The notes under the pieces were generated by a model. The model was not told where the DNA came from and ran no database searches. It was given only the letters and a program-made list of their open reading frames with translations. Below, one piece after another: positions 6,906 through 19,523 of a stretch of 64,000 nucleotides of DNA. Both the position numbers and the translations under genes were made by a program. Within the stretch, counting starts at the first letter, position 1. Each line of letters begins with the position of its first letter. This DNA comes from Rhodothermales bacterium (lineage in GTDB: Bacteria; Bacteroidota; Rhodothermia; Rhodothermales; VXPQ01). Where the stretch lies: contig JAJECT010000009.1 of the NCBI GenBank assembly GCA_022821845.1, forward strand, positions 1-64,000. The letters run 5' to 3'.

Positions 6906-9635
6906 TCACTTGACAAGAACCATCGTGCGTACAACCTCTTTGTCTCCCGTATGCAAGCGGTAGGCATATACCCCGCTTTGCAAGTCGTCTGCATGAAAAC
7001 GCGCTGCGTGACGGCCCGCGGGTTGAGGTTCGTCAACCAGCGTCGCCACCTCGCGCCCTAACAGGTCGTATACTGCAAGACGAACCATGCCTGCACGGGG
7101 CAGCGCATAGCGTATCGTTGTCTCTGGATTGAATGGATTTGGATAGTTGCCCAGCAGCGCCACCTCGGCGGGCAATTCTTCCCGTTCGGCGCTTGTCGGA
7201 CCCGGCGGCAACGTTACGGTTACCGACGCGGAGCGCCCGCCGCCGCGCAGGTTCACGGCGCGTATTTCGAACGTATAAGTTGAGCCGTTCGTAAGGTCTT
7301 CGACCTTGTAGCTACCCTCGTTCGCGGCGCCGGGACCGCTGTCGGGAATGTCCATCCACTCGCCGAAGGCGCCCCCATCCTCCTGATGCCTGTATGCATA
7401 GCCGACAATCTCCGATCCTCTGTCATCGGTCGGAGATTCCCAGGATAACAACACGTGCATATTCCTGACGGCGGCCATGAGATTGACTGGCGCATCGGGT
7501 ACCACTGAAGCCCATTCGAATACATCCCACAGCCGAATCGCGTTATCCCATGCTCCAGAGGCTAACGTAGCGCCATCGGGCGAAAAGGACACGGTTGAAA
7601 CTATTTCCGTATGGCCTCTCAATGTGGCAATGTTTTCCTGTGTCGCCACATTCCAAAGTTTGATCGTTTTGTCATCTGATCCAGAGGCAAGTATTGTTTT
7701 GCCGGGAGAAAAAGACACGCTATTAACATAGCCTGTGTGTCCTTTAAGCATAGCGATATTATGCTCTTTAATTATGTCCCAAAGCATAATTGTTTCATCA
7801 TTTGATCCGGAAGCAAGTATCGTTCCATCGGGTGAAAAAGATAATGAGGTAACTATGTTTTTATGTCCTCGAAGGGTCGCAATATTTTTTTCGGTTGCTA
7901 TATCCCATAGTTTGATCGTGCTATCCCGGGCCCCAGAGGCTACAATAGTACCATCGGGCGAGAAGGACACTGCTTCAACAGCTCCATTATGGCCTGTAAG
8001 GGTAGCGATTTCTATTTGTTTTTCTACATTCCATAATTTGACATTGTTATCAGTCAATGCCCCGGAAGCAAGTATCTTACCATCAGGCGAAAAAGATAAA
8101 GATGTAATCAATAGGTGCACAAAATCATTGATCGTAGTGCGTACTTGTTTTTTCAAATTCCATAAATTGATGTTTCCTGCACCAGAAGCAATCATGGCCC
8201 CATCGGGAGAAAAAGACACCGAAGATACTTTACGATCTTCTTCAAGGGTAGTTATATGTTCCTTTTTCGCCACATCCCAAATCTTGATGGTTCTATCGCT
8301 TGATCCAGAAGCAAGCATTCTGCCATCCGGTGCAAAAGACACGCTTTGAATAATACGGGTATGTCCATCGAGGCGGGTAATATGATTCTTGGATATTTCA
8401 ATAAAAGTCATAAATGCCTTACCTACATCTCCATTTGTATCGACAACGTCCACGAGTATCGGATGAACGGGATGATCCGAAAGTGTTTGGCCCTCAGCCG
8501 AAGGAAGGATGCCATCGTAATCGAATTCCACTATGCTATCTTGTCCGCCTGTAAATACGTGACATGCACTTACTTCCCAAAATCCATTAGCGAAAAGGAA
8601 TCCTTTTGTCTTAGCGAACAAAATCGCCTGGTGCAGTTCATCCGGATCACTGGCTTCTATTTGAACAGAGATATGATTTGAGCCCGAAGGATAGTAGGTT
8701 GAAGTCTGGTAGGGGTACGAAGGAATGAAGTCAACGCTCGGTATCGAACCTTCCTCGACGGGGATATCGGGATTGAAGTAGGGATGCATATACAAAAATC
8801 CGGCGCTACATTTAGATAACACCCCTCCCAAGCCATATGACATGACATATGCACCATCGTGAAAATCGTGCTGTAATCCGAAGGTGTGTCCCAGTTCATG
8901 AGACAGCGTATGGAATTTATATTCGCGTGGAAGCATGAGATAGCCGCCATTTTTTCCTATTCTGCTGCCAGCGCCCGCCGCTCGCGAACCGTATATGCTA
9001 AATGCGTATTGGTTACCTCGAATATCAGAGGCAATCATATATATATTTGCACGGACATCGAATATCTTACGAACCTCGTTCATTATTTCACCAAACGTAT
9101 CTTCCTGGTAGTGACTATCGGGGTGTTGTCCGGTCATCTGATGAATCAATGGCTCGCCCTGCTCATCGGTTTCAAAGCGAAACGTTTTTCTTCCGTATCC
9201 ATGCAACTCCATCTGCTCAGCATAAAATCTCTGGGCCCACGTAATCATTTTTTTCATCGAGTCGGCCATGCTGCTGCGATGCGGGCGGTCATTCGGCGCA
9301 AAGTAGATCATTCGCACCGTGCGGGGTTCGCCCACGTTCAAATCTCCCTGCCGCTTGGCGGCGGCGCCCTCGTCATGCCCCTTTTCTTCAAAATTGCCCG
9401 GCAAACAGAAATGCACCGTATCGGCGGAAATGGACGTCTGTATACTCGACGGAGGCCCGAGGCCGGAGACGGACACGCTCTGCTCATACAAAGATGGAAT
9501 AAAACTTGGGGATGAAGAGGCGTCCTGCTGTGCGTACGCATGATTTCCGCCGGACAGCAAGGCAATTGCCAAGGCTACGGAGACGAGGCCGTGGCGTACG
9601 GAGGCGCGAGCGCCGTTCGGAACAGGGCGCCCCAA
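6906..9635 (-). other. Possible independent secreted protease inside the fused frame (TTG start)
   Basis: A TTG at 9635 is preceded by a purine-rich GGGGG 5 bases upstream. Starting here gives a 909-residue protein with an ordinary signal peptide: a basic n-region (about 16 residues), [11 protein letters not shown], and AYA before QQD. It would then be a stand-alone secreted metzincin with WD40, Fn3 and sorting domains, overlapping nothing if the ATPase ended just before it. No stop codon for the ATPase is present, so internal initiation would have to coexist with the long product. Confidence 0.4.
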
Positions 9636-11945
9636 AATCCCCCGAAAACGCTTCAGGCGCAAGGCGTTCGAGAGCACGAATACGCTGGAGAGGCTCATGG
9701 CGGCGGCGGCGAACATGGGGGACAAAAGGTGGCCGGTAAAGGGGTACAGCGCCCCGGCGGCAACCGGTATCAACGCTACATTGTAAGCGAACGCCCAGAA
9801 AAGGTTTTGCCGGATATTGCGGAGCGTGGCTTGCGCCAGCGCGCGGGCGTTCGCCAACCCCCTTGGATCGCCGGACATAAGGATTACGTCGCCGGACTCG
9901 ATGGCGACGTCCGAACCCGTTCCCATGGCCACGCCCACGTCGGCATGGGCCAGTGCCGGGGCGTCGTTTACCCCATCCCCCGTAAACGCCACGCGCCGTC
10001 CCGCCTTTCGGTATTGCTGCACGGCCTCGGCCTTCCCTTCCGGGAGTACGCCCGCCGCCACCTCGCCAATGCCCAGCCGGGCGGCAACGGTTTCGGCGGC
10101 GCGCGGCGCGTCCCCTGTGATGATCGCCACCTGGCACCCGAGCCGCCGCAGCGCCGCGATGCTTTCCGCGGCATGTTCCCGTATAGGGTCCGCCACCCCG
10201 AAAACCGCCGCCAGCGCCCCGTCCACCGCCATGAACGCCATGGTTTTGCCTTCTTCCGAGCAGGCGCGCGCGGCTTGCAGGCGCAAGGCGTCTTCTGCAA
10301 GAGGCGACATATCGGTCCCAAGGTCGTCCAAAAAGCGTTCGGAGCCAATGGATACGTTCCTCGCTGCGCCGTTCGCTTCAACCGCTCCTGAGACGCCGAG
10401 GCCGGAGCGCGCCTGAACGCTGGTGGCGACGGGGATGGATAGCCCCTGCGCTTCCGCCGCCTCGGCAATGGCCCGGGCGACGGGATGCTCCGACCGCCGC
10501 TCGATGGCCGCAGCCAGACAAAGCGCTTCTTCGTCCAACCAGGGCCGGCAGGAGATCGTATCCGTCAGGCGGGGGCGCCCTTCCGTCAGCGTACCCGTCT
10601 TGTCGAAGGCGACCGTATCGACCTCGGCCAGCGATTCCATGGCGTCCGCGCTCCGAAACAGCATGCCCAGTTCGGCTGCCTTCCCCGAACCGACCATCAC
10701 GGATACGGGCGTGGCCAACCCCATGGCGCAGGGACAGGCAATGATCAATACGGACACCGCCGCGACCAGCGCAAACGGCAACGCCGGGTCCGGGCCCGCC
10801 AGTAGCCATATCAGGAATACGACCAGGGCGACCGCCAGCACGGCAGGCGCGAACCAGGCCACTACGCGGTCCGCCCGCCGCTGAATTTTCGGTTTCGACT
10901 GCTGCGCTTCCTCGACCATCCGAACAATGCGGGCCAGCGCCGTATCCTCCCCCACATGGGTCGCCCGAAAATGAAAGCCGCCTCGCCCGTTGACGGTGCC
11001 TCCCACCACCTTGTCGCCCGCTTTTTTCTCGACCGGAATGGATTCTCCCGTAAGCATCGATTCGTCTATCCAGGACGTCCCCTCCTCCACGACGCCGTCC
11101 GCAGGCAGGCGTTCGCCGGGCCGCACAAGCACCAGATCGCCGACCGCGAGTTCTCCGATGGGAATATCTATCTCCTTGTCCCCCTTGGCGATGCGGGCCA
11201 GCGGCGGACGCAGGGAAAGCAGCGACCGCATGGCGTCCCCGGCCCGCTCCCGGGCGCGCGCTTCCAGATATTTTCCCAGCAAAATGAGCGCAATGATCGC
11301 CGAAGAGGCTTCGAAGTACGCATGGGCGGCGCCGGCGGGCAGCGAACCGGGCCAGAACAGGGCCACCACCGAATATCCATAGGCCGCGCTGGACCCCAGC
11401 ATCACCAGCGCATGCATGTCCGGGCGCAGCGCCCGCGTCGCCTTCCAGCCCAACCGGTAGAACCAGCGCCCCGGCCCGAATTGCACAATGCTGGCCAGCG
11501 CGAACAGGGTGTACGCCAAGGGCTCCTCCCCAATCAGCAGGTGGAGCCAGGACGCAGCCGGAGGCCACAGCATCGGGGCCATTTGCAAGACGACGACCAG
11601 CGCGGCGGGAATGCCCGCAAGCAATGCCCGCCTTCCGAGGGCGCTCCGCTCCGATTCGCGGGCCGTGGTTTCTGCCTTTGTTTGTTCCCTGACGTCCGCC
11701 GCCGCTTCCACGACCTCGTATCCGGCGGCGCGCGTCGCGGCGTACAGGGCTCCGGGCAGCCCGGAATCGCCCTGGTAGCGTACGCGCGCCCGTTCGGTGG
11801 CCAGGTTGACGTCCGCCGCTGCCACGCCATCCACGGCGCTCAGCGCTTTTTCGACGCGGAGCGCGCAGGCGGCGCACGTCATGCCCCGGACCCCGAATTG
11901 TATCTCCTCTTCGGGAGCGCGGCGGATAGCAAGATCGGCGGCCAT
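6906..11945 (-). CDS. copA: In-frame fusion: CopA-type copper ATPase + secreted metzincin/WD40/Fn3/sorting domain
   Basis: One uninterrupted frame of 1679 codons. Residues 1-770 are a complete copper P1B-ATPase: heavy-metal domain with GMTCAAC (21-27), MLTGES, the membrane CPC in [11 protein letters not shown], the phosphorylation motif [18 protein letters not shown] and [16 protein letters not shown]. Residues about 771-806 look like a signal peptide (basic start, [14 protein letters not shown] before QQD). Then come a metzincin domain ([12 protein letters not shown] near 1015, VMSYG Met-turn), seven WD40 repeats (about 1190-1478), an Fn3 domain, and a C-terminal [11 protein letters not shown] sorting domain as in type IX secretion. 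Either this is a true fusion, with the hydrophobic segment as an extra helix exporting the protease part, or two genes lost their separating stop. The start chosen is the ATG at 11945, 31 bp after the upstream gene. The protease-WD40 part is visibly more AT-rich than its neighbours. Confidence 0.8.
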   Translation of the reverse strand: MAADLAIRRAPEEEIQFGVRGMTCAACALRVEKALSAVDGVAAADVNLATERARVRYQGDSGLPGALYAATRAAGYEVVEAAADVREQTKAETTARESERSALGRRALLAGIPAALVVVLQMAPMLWPPAASWLHLLIGEEPLAYTLFALASIVQFGPGRWFYRLGWKATRALRPDMHALVMLGSSAAYGYSVVALFWPGSLPAGAAHAYFEASSAIIALILLGKYLEARARERAGDAMRSLLSLRPPLARIAKGDKEIDIPIGELAVGDLVLVRPGERLPADGVVEEGTSWIDESMLTGESIPVEKKAGDKVVGGTVNGRGGFHFRATHVGEDTALARIVRMVEEAQQSKPKIQRRADRVVAWFAPAVLAVALVVFLIWLLAGPDPALPFALVAAVSVLIIACPCAMGLATPVSVMVGSGKAAELGMLFRSADAMESLAEVDTVAFDKTGTLTEGRPRLTDTISCRPWLDEEALCLAAAIERRSEHPVARAIAEAAEAQGLSIPVATSVQARSGLGVSGAVEANGAARNVSIGSERFLDDLGTDMSPLAEDALRLQAARACSEEGKTMAFMAVDGALAAVFGVADPIREHAAESIAALRRLGCQVAIITGDAPRAAETVAARLGIGEVAAGVLPEGKAEAVQQYRKAGRRVAFTGDGVNDAPALAHADVGVAMGTGSDVAIESGDVILMSGDPRGLANARALAQATLRNIRQNLFWAFAYNVALIPVAAGALYPFTGHLLSPMFAAAAMSLSSVFVLSNALRLKRFRGILGRPVPNGARASVRHGLVSVALAIALLSGGNHAYAQQDASSSPSFIPSLYEQSVSVSGLGPPSSIQTSISADTVHFCLPGNFEEKGHDEGAAAKRQGDLNVGEPRTVRMIYFAPNDRPHRSSMADSMKKMITWAQRFYAEQMELHGYGRKTFRFETDEQGEPLIHQMTGQHPDSHYQEDTFGEIMNEVRKIFDVRANIYMIASDIRGNQYAFSIYGSRAAGAGSRIGKNGGYLMLPREYKFHTLSHELGHTFGLQHDFHDGAYVMSYGLGGVLSKCSAGFLYMHPYFNPDIPVEEGSIPSVDFIPSYPYQTSTYYPSGSNHISVQIEASDPDELHQAILFAKTKGFLFANGFWEVSACHVFTGGQDSIVEFDYDGILPSAEGQTLSDHPVHPILVDVVDTNGDVGKAFMTFIEISKNHITRLDGHTRIIQSVSFAPDGRMLASGSSDRTIKIWDVAKKEHITTLEEDRKVSSVSFSPDGAMIASGAGNINLWNLKKQVRTTINDFVHLLITSLSFSPDGKILASGALTDNNVKLWNVEKQIEIATLTGHNGAVEAVSFSPDGTIVASGARDSTIKLWDIATEKNIATLRGHKNIVTSLSFSPDGTILASGSNDETIMLWDIIKEHNIAMLKGHTGYVNSVSFSPGKTILASGSDDKTIKLWNVATQENIATLRGHTEIVSTVSFSPDGATLASGAWDNAIRLWDVFEWASVVPDAPVNLMAAVRNMHVLLSWESPTDDRGSEIVGYAYRHQEDGGAFGEWMDIPDSGPGAANEGSYKVEDLTNGSTYTFEIRAVNLRGGGRSASVTVTLPPGPTSAEREELPAEVALLGNYPNPFNPETTIRYALPRAGMVRLAVYDLLGREVATLVDEPQPAGRHAARFHADDLQSGVYAYRLHTGDKEVVRTMVLVK

Positions 11946-11976
11946 GGCGCGAGGGAAAAAGGTATGCGCAGGCGCG

Positions 11977-14472
11977 TTATTCTTCCTGCGGGTCCAGAAT
12001 GTTGTCGATGCGGGCCCGTACGTCTTCGAGATGCAAGGCCGTAGGCCGGTCCTGCGTCCGCCGGGCGGCTTGCTGCGCATCCCTGGTTAGCGCTTCCAGT
12101 TCGCCCCGTACGTAGGCCCGGATATCGCTTTGGCTCACGTCGATGGGGGTATAGCCAAGGTAGCGGCGGGCGGCGGCGGGCGGCGCCGTCGCCTCCTCGT
12201 TCATCAGCCGCCGAAGGTCCTCCAGGTAGGCGCGTTGCAGATTGCGCCGCCACGGATCGATGGCCTCGCCGGCGGCGAGTTCGCGCCAAAGGCCCTTGCG
12301 CAGGTCTTCCAGCATATCAAGGGGGGCGTACGCCTCGCTGCCGAGGCGCGCCTCCGCTTCGATCAGGCGGGCCAGGCGCTGCGGGTCCAGCACCAGGTCC
12401 AGCCGATTCGCCTGGATGCTGCGAATGCGCTCGAGGGCTCCCGCATGTTCGATCCGGCGAAGAACATCCTCGTCGAGGAGCCATCGGGGCGTCTCGAATC
12501 CGAATTCGTGCAGAAAAGCCATGGCCTTCGTTTGCGCCTCCCGCGAAACCATGGTATAGACGGGTCCTTCCTGGTCGTACGTCTTCGGGGTTTCGTACAC
12601 GCCGCCGATTTCGCGGGCTACGTGGCCGAGGTAGCGTCTCCACTGGACCACGATCTCCCCGTACAACTCCTCAAGGTGCGCGTAATCTTCGCCCTCCTCT
12701 CCGGTCCATTCGATCAGGTTCGGCACGATCCGTTGCAGGTTCGCCATGCCCAGCCGACCGGCGTCCACGGCATCGTCGCCCAGGTCTTCGCGCTGCGACC
12801 GGGGATCGATGGGATTGCCCGTCTGCCGCCCGTAGAAATACAAGGGGTCGTCTGCGCGCTCCGCGACCCAGCTGTTCAGCACGGCCCTTATTTCCTCTTC
12901 GCTCGTTGCGTCCGGAATGGGCCGGTAGCCCCAGCGAACGCTCCATTTGTCGTATTCGCCGATCATGGGTATGAAATGCGTCACCCCGTCTTCTGGCTGC
13001 GCGATGTAATTGAAGCGGGCGTAATCCATGATGGACGGCGACGTGCCGCGCGCGCTTGTAAACGCAGGCGAACGCAGCGAATCGACGGGAAATGCGTAGC
13101 TCGAACCCCAGTTGTGCGGCAGCCCAAGCGTATGGCCCACCTCATGGGCGGAAACGAACCGGATTAATTCCCCCATCACCTCCTCGTCGAACGCTACGCT
13201 GCGCGCATGGGGGTTCGCGGCGGCGGTCTGCACGAAATACCAGTTCCGCAACAGGTTCATCACATTGTGGTACCACCCGATATCGCTTTCGAGAATCTCT
13301 CCCGTGCGCGGGTCGTGCACGTGCGGGCCGTACGCGTTTTCAATATCGGAGGGGAAATACCGGATTACGGAATAGCGCGCGTCCTCCGGGCTGAATTCCG
13401 GGTCTTCCTCTGCGGAAGGCGGGTATTTGCCGATAATGGCGTTCCGGAAACCGGCTTCCTCGAACGCCGCGTTCCAGTCGTCCACGCCCTGTTTGATGTA
13501 CGGACGCCATTTCATCGGGGTGGCCGGATCGATGTAGTACACGATGGGCCGCACCGGCTCCACGAGTTCGCCGCGCGCGAAGGCTTCGGGGTCGGAGGGG
13601 TCCAGCCGCCATTTCGTAATGAAGCATTTTTCCTCCGCCCGCTGCGCGTCTGCCCCGTAATCGATGGTCTCCACGTTGAAGTACCCCACGCGGGCGTCGC
13701 AGGGGCGCGGCGTCATCCGTTGATCTGGCAAAAGCACCATGGACTGGTTCATTTCCACGGAAATGGTTCCGGTCGATGGGTTTTCGGGCGGCTCGTCCGC
13801 GGAGTACGTGAGCGTATGGCGCACCTCGATATTGCGGGGAAAGCTTTGGGCCGCATTGACATAGGAACGATCCTTGTCCAGGCTCTTGACCTTGTAGCGT
13901 TCGCGGCTCGTCGAGCCGAGGCCCAGAAAGCGAACGTCCGTCGTAAAGAGTTCCGTCACGTCCACGACGGAGCGGGTGGAATCGTCGCTGCGGGCAAGAA
14001 TGTCGAAGGCGCCCACGACGGGTTCGAGGTTGGCGTTGCGGACCGCCTGGTAAATCGGCTTCTCCTCGCTCGCTACGCTTTCGTAGGAGACGATGCGAAG
14101 AAGCGTCTTGTCCCCCTGCCGCTCCCATCGCAATACCTGCGTATTGGTTTTTTGCCCGCCGTAGCCCATGCCGGCGTGCGTACGGGCCTGGCGAGTCACG
14201 AGAATCATCTCCCGTCCAAGCAACGTATCCGGGATCTCGAACAGGAGCTGCTCCGCATCCCGATGCACCGTAAACAGGCCCGCGTCGGAGGCCATGCTTT
14301 CCTTGACGACCTCCGAATATTTCTTCATTTTGGAATCGGAATCCTCCGACTCTTTGGCGTCCGAAGCAGGGGCGTCGGCCATGCGGGCCGTTTGCAGCCC
14401 GATGCTACAGCCCCCGAATAAAACCGCAAGCGCAAGAAACGTCCACAGCGAAGAAATTCCTGAACGAGGCAT
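11977..14472 (-). CDS. Lipoprotein zinc metalloprotease (DUF5117/DUF4953-like)
   Basis: The 831-residue product begins with a lipoprotein signal (hydrophobic [10 protein letters not shown], lipid-acceptor Cys near residue 21), so it is probably anchored in an envelope membrane. The zinc site [14 protein letters not shown] lies near residue 440 and fits HExxHxxGxxH; [10 protein letters not shown] follows as the likely Met-turn region. Blocks such as RWELxDP-like KWRLDPSD and [19 protein letters not shown] are typical of the large Bacteroidota metalloproteases with DUF5117/DUF5118 and DUF4953 domains. Substrates are unknown. It is followed after 31 bp by the CopA fusion, which carries a second metzincin, so the two may be co-transcribed. 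Confidence 0.85.
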   Translation of the reverse strand: MPRSGISSLWTFLALAVLFGGCSIGLQTARMADAPASDAKESEDSDSKMKKYSEVVKESMASDAGLFTVHRDAEQLLFEIPDTLLGREMILVTRQARTHAGMGYGGQKTNTQVLRWERQGDKTLLRIVSYESVASEEKPIYQAVRNANLEPVVGAFDILARSDDSTRSVVDVTELFTTDVRFLGLGSTSRERYKVKSLDKDRSYVNAAQSFPRNIEVRHTLTYSADEPPENPSTGTISVEMNQSMVLLPDQRMTPRPCDARVGYFNVETIDYGADAQRAEEKCFITKWRLDPSDPEAFARGELVEPVRPIVYYIDPATPMKWRPYIKQGVDDWNAAFEEAGFRNAIIGKYPPSAEEDPEFSPEDARYSVIRYFPSDIENAYGPHVHDPRTGEILESDIGWYHNVMNLLRNWYFVQTAAANPHARSVAFDEEVMGELIRFVSAHEVGHTLGLPHNWGSSYAFPVDSLRSPAFTSARGTSPSIMDYARFNYIAQPEDGVTHFIPMIGEYDKWSVRWGYRPIPDATSEEEIRAVLNSWVAERADDPLYFYGRQTGNPIDPRSQREDLGDDAVDAGRLGMANLQRIVPNLIEWTGEEGEDYAHLEELYGEIVVQWRRYLGHVAREIGGVYETPKTYDQEGPVYTMVSREAQTKAMAFLHEFGFETPRWLLDEDVLRRIEHAGALERIRSIQANRLDLVLDPQRLARLIEAEARLGSEAYAPLDMLEDLRKGLWRELAAGEAIDPWRRNLQRAYLEDLRRLMNEEATAPPAAARRYLGYTPIDVSQSDIRAYVRGELEALTRDAQQAARRTQDRPTALHLEDVRARIDNILDPQEE

Positions 14473-14696
14473 GGTCGGTTGGGCGATTATGGAAAATGAT
14501 TCCGGCGGAGCGCGGCGCCAGGCCCGTTGCGCAAAGCATGACGCGGGCCGGGCGCGGAGGCCGCCCGTTCGAAAAGGTACGGCACAGAGACGTTAAGAGC
14601 GAAGCACGAAAGAGATTAAAGGTTGCCGGCGGCGATGCGGCAATTGCCCTTAGTACTGCTTGTAACTATGTGATATTTAAGGATTTAACAAGAAAG

Positions 14697-14942
14697 CCTT
14701 AAAAAGTAAGGACCAAAAATGTCGCGCCTTAGAAAGTAAGGCAAGGCTTATGTGGGGCCTGGGGTTCGCCTTTTCACGAAACATCGGGCCCCGAATACAC
14801 ACGCAAACCCATCGTCTGTCGCGCCCTTATGTATTCGTGAAAAGGCGCGCCACAGGCCCCGTTTTCATGCTGCACCCGGTTCTCCAGCAAGCCCGGTTAA
14901 AATAATAAGGCGCGAAAATGTCGAGGTTAAAAAAATAAACCG
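14697..14942. repeat. R1 repeat, complete copy A
   Basis: Core 14754-14860: outer stem GGGGCCTG/CAGGCCCC and inner stem CGCCTTTTCACGAA/TTCGTGAAAAGGCG, both perfect, then GAATACA/TGTATTC partly closing the loop. Two short direct modules sharing AAAATGTCG with CCTTA..TAAGG or GGTTAA motifs lie at 14697-14741 and 14895-14942, one on each side. The core recurs inverted at 38417-38527, with compensatory changes in both stems, and in part at 19381. It lies just after the 3' end of the M24 peptidase gene. The remaining gap (14473-14696), upstream of the lipoprotein protease, shows nothing I can name. Confidence 0.8.
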
Positions 14943-14952
14943 CCGGGAAATT

Positions 14953-16026
14953 TTACAATACCGTCCAGTCTTTCGGCGCGTCGGTAAGGTTGCGTACGCC
15001 GTCCTTGCCGAGGCACACGACGTCTTCGATGCGCACGCCAAAGCGTCCCGGCAGGTAAACGCCCGGCTCGATCGTAACGACGCACTCCTCCGGCAGCACC
15101 TCGTCCGCGTGGCGAGACAGGCGCGGCCATTCGTGAATTTCCAGCCCGACGCCGTGCCCGAGGCTGTGCGAAAATGCTTCGCCGTACCCTCCCGCCCGAA
15201 TCGCGTCGCGGGCCAGCGCGTCGACTTCCCGGCCCGTCATGCCCGCCCGCGCATGGCGCAAGGCATGGGTCTGCGCAGCAAGCACCAGGTCGTACGTCTC
15301 GGGGACGAGGGGGTCCGGCTCCCCCACCGCCACCGTGCGCGTCATGTCCGAAGCGTACCCGTCCAGAAAGCACCCGAAATCGAGCAGCAGCACATCCCCG
15401 GAGCGGACCGCCCGGTCGGACGGCTGCGCATGCGGGAGCGCGCTGCGGGGACCCGCCGCCACGACCGGGTCGAAAGCCATCCGCTCCGCGCCGCGCCGAA
15501 GGTGTTCCCCGGTGATCCGGGCGGCAATTTCTTTTTCGGTGCGTCCCGGACGGATCCATTCCGTCAGAAAATCGAACACTTCGCTTGTTAAGGCCTGGGC
15601 GGCGCGGATCCGCTCCTGTTCCGCGGGGCTTTTGCAGGCCATCAGCGGGGCGAGGAGGTTGGGTTTTCCGATCCATTCGACGTCGGGAAAATGCTTCTGG
15701 AGCGTTTCGAGGGACGAAACGACAAGGCGATCCGAGGCATAGACCGCCTTGCGCGCGCCCGCGAGGCACCCTGCCGCCGCCGCGCATTCGGCGGCAGCGC
15801 GTTGCGAAGGGCTCATGACGCAGACCGCGGCGCCCGTCACTTCTTCCGCGGCTTGCGTACGGTAGCGCCCATCCGTTACGAAATGCGCGGTCTCCTCCCG
15901 CAGGATCAGTACGCCATGCGACCCGGTGAAGCCGCATGCCCAGCGCACCTGGGCGGGATGCGTCAGGTACAGGGCGTCCGCGGACAAGGAGCGAAGCAAG
16001 GCGCGGAGAGAATCGATGCGGTCCAC
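14953..16026 (-). CDS. Xaa-Pro aminopeptidase/dipeptidase, M24B family
   Basis: The 357-residue protein has the creatinase-like N-terminal domain followed by the pita-bread metallopeptidase domain. All five metal ligands are visible in the catalytic half: Asp in LLLDFGCF, Asp in YASDMTRTV, His in HSLGHGVGLEIHE, Glu in VTIEPGVYL and Glu in VRIEDVVCL. It should cleave X-Pro bonds in peptides in the cytoplasm using two Mn or Co ions. Choice between PepP and PepQ is not possible from sequence alone. A second M24B peptidase lies at 57087. The upstream region carries the R2 repeat; the downstream region carries R1. Confidence 0.88.
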   Translation of the reverse strand: MDRIDSLRALLRSLSADALYLTHPAQVRWACGFTGSHGVLILREETAHFVTDGRYRTQAAEEVTGAAVCVMSPSQRAAAECAAAAGCLAGARKAVYASDRLVVSSLETLQKHFPDVEWIGKPNLLAPLMACKSPAEQERIRAAQALTSEVFDFLTEWIRPGRTEKEIAARITGEHLRRGAERMAFDPVVAAGPRSALPHAQPSDRAVRSGDVLLLDFGCFLDGYASDMTRTVAVGEPDPLVPETYDLVLAAQTHALRHARAGMTGREVDALARDAIRAGGYGEAFSHSLGHGVGLEIHEWPRLSRHADEVLPEECVVTIEPGVYLPGRFGVRIEDVVCLGKDGVRNLTDAPKDWTVL

Positions 16027-16042
16027 AAAAAATCTCTGGAAA

Positions 16043-16126
16043 GGATACGCTGATTATGGATACGCTGATTAGGGCCGCGAAGCGCAGCGGCTTGCGAGGC
16101 GCGCGCTGGCAAGGAACGACGAAGCC
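16043..16126. repeat. R2 repeat, truncated copy with doubled head
   Basis: GGATACGCTGATTA occurs twice in tandem (16043-16056 and 16058-16071). From the second copy the sequence stays alignable with 49891 onward for about 65 bp (GAAGC.CAG.GGC, TGCGAGG, GCGCTGGCAAGGAA.GACGAAGC). It fills the gap between guaB and the start of the M24 peptidase gene. Confidence 0.7.
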
Positions 16127-16134
16127 GCGCGGCC

Positions 16135-18512
<2,378 letters not shown>

Positions 18513-18652
18513 AGCGCGTACGGCAATGAACAATGAACGAAACAGCGCGCGTTCTGTTCTTTGTCGGAAAAATTCCGATGGCGGGGCTATGCCTCAGGAT
18601 ACGCCGACGAAAACCGCTTTGCCCGGCGCGTCATACTCGCCCGCGAAAAACG

Positions 18653-19327
18653 TTATGCTTGCGTCGGTTCATTCTCCTCGTCCTGACGCTGCATCGTTTC
18701 GTCTTCCTGTTGCAGCTGCAAGAGTTCGGCCCGTTCCCGACTGAAGGCCGGATCTCCAAGTATTTCCTCGATTTCGCGCAAGGTGGGCAGCGCGTCGAGG
18801 TCCGCCAGCCCGAATTGCTCCAGAAAAGCGCTTGTCGTGGCGTAGATCAGGGGGCGCCCCAGCGAATCGCTACGGCCCGCCACGTCGACGAACCCCTGCT
18901 CCATCAGTTTGCCCAGCGCATACCCGGAATCGACGCCCCGCACAAAATCGATTTCCGGTTTGGTTACGGGTTGCCGATACGCCACGATAGCGAGCGTTTC
19001 CATAAGCGAGCGCGACATTTTCTGCGCACGCTTGCGATTGAAAAAAGATTTCAGGTACGGAGCGACCGGAGCGATCGTCGCCATGCGAAAGCCCGCCGCC
19101 CAGCGCTCGATCCGAAAAACGCGCCCTTCGGTTTCGTACGCTGCGTTCAGGTCGGCGACGGCCTCCAGCACCTGCGCGTCCGCGGGGGCGGCGTATCCTG
19201 TCACGTCGCTATACGCCTCGGCGATTTCGCGCGCGGCCACCGGCCGATCCGCCGCAAAAATCAGGGCTTCGACCACCTGGACCAGCGTTCGATCCGCCAA
19301 TTCGCGTATGGAAGCCACGTGCGGCAC
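18653..19327 (-). CDS. scpB: Segregation and condensation protein B
   Basis: ScpB is the winged-helix kite subunit of the SMC-ScpAB condensin. The 224-residue protein shows VVEALIFAADRPV at the start, then SRSLMETLAIVAYRQPVTKPEIDFVRGVDS, the most conserved ScpB block, and GRPLIYATTSAFLEQFGL. The tail is acidic and Gln-rich. The start is GTG at 19327. scpA lies directly upstream in the same direction, separated by 196 bp that contain a partial R1 repeat, so the pair may not be tightly coupled. A GGATATGCTGGTTAGGG motif of the R2 type lies at 19334-19350. Confidence 0.93.
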   Translation of the reverse strand: MPHVASIRELADRTLVQVVEALIFAADRPVAAREIAEAYSDVTGYAAPADAQVLEAVADLNAAYETEGRVFRIERWAAGFRMATIAPVAPYLKSFFNRKRAQKMSRSLMETLAIVAYRQPVTKPEIDFVRGVDSGYALGKLMEQGFVDVAGRSDSLGRPLIYATTSAFLEQFGLADLDALPTLREIEEILGDPAFSRERAELLQLQQEDETMQRQDEENEPTQA

Positions 19328-19380
19328 TATTCGGGATATGCTGGTTAGGGAATCTCTGTCTTTCCAAAGATATGAAACCG

Positions 19381-19504
19381 GACATTAAGCGGCGCATCCG
19401 CGCAACGGGACCCGATGTTTCGCTTAAAGGCGCGCTCCAGGCCCCTCAAACCGCCCCGCCTTATTTATTTAACCTCGAAATTTTTCCGCCTTCTTATTTT
19501 AAGC
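19381..19504. repeat. R1 repeat, partial copy B
   Basis: Read on the minus strand, GGGGCCTGG, GCGCCTTTAAGCGAAACATCGGG and CCCG align with the left half of copy A. The right half is degenerate and the outer closing arm is lost. The AT-rich module with AAAATTTCGAGGTTAAAT precedes it, as AAAATGTCG precedes copy A. It sits between scpA and scpB. Confidence 0.65.
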
Positions 19505-19523
19505 ACCCTTGTTTCCGGCTCCC

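Noticed and set aside
14496-14702. Plus-strand frame of 68 codons in the gap after the lipoprotein protease start
   Set aside because: No homology recognised, no ribosome site, composition irregular; treated as non-coding.
18589-18610. AGGATACGCCGACG upstream of rluB as another R2 copy
   Set aside because: Only the first eight bases match the R2 head; too short to count.
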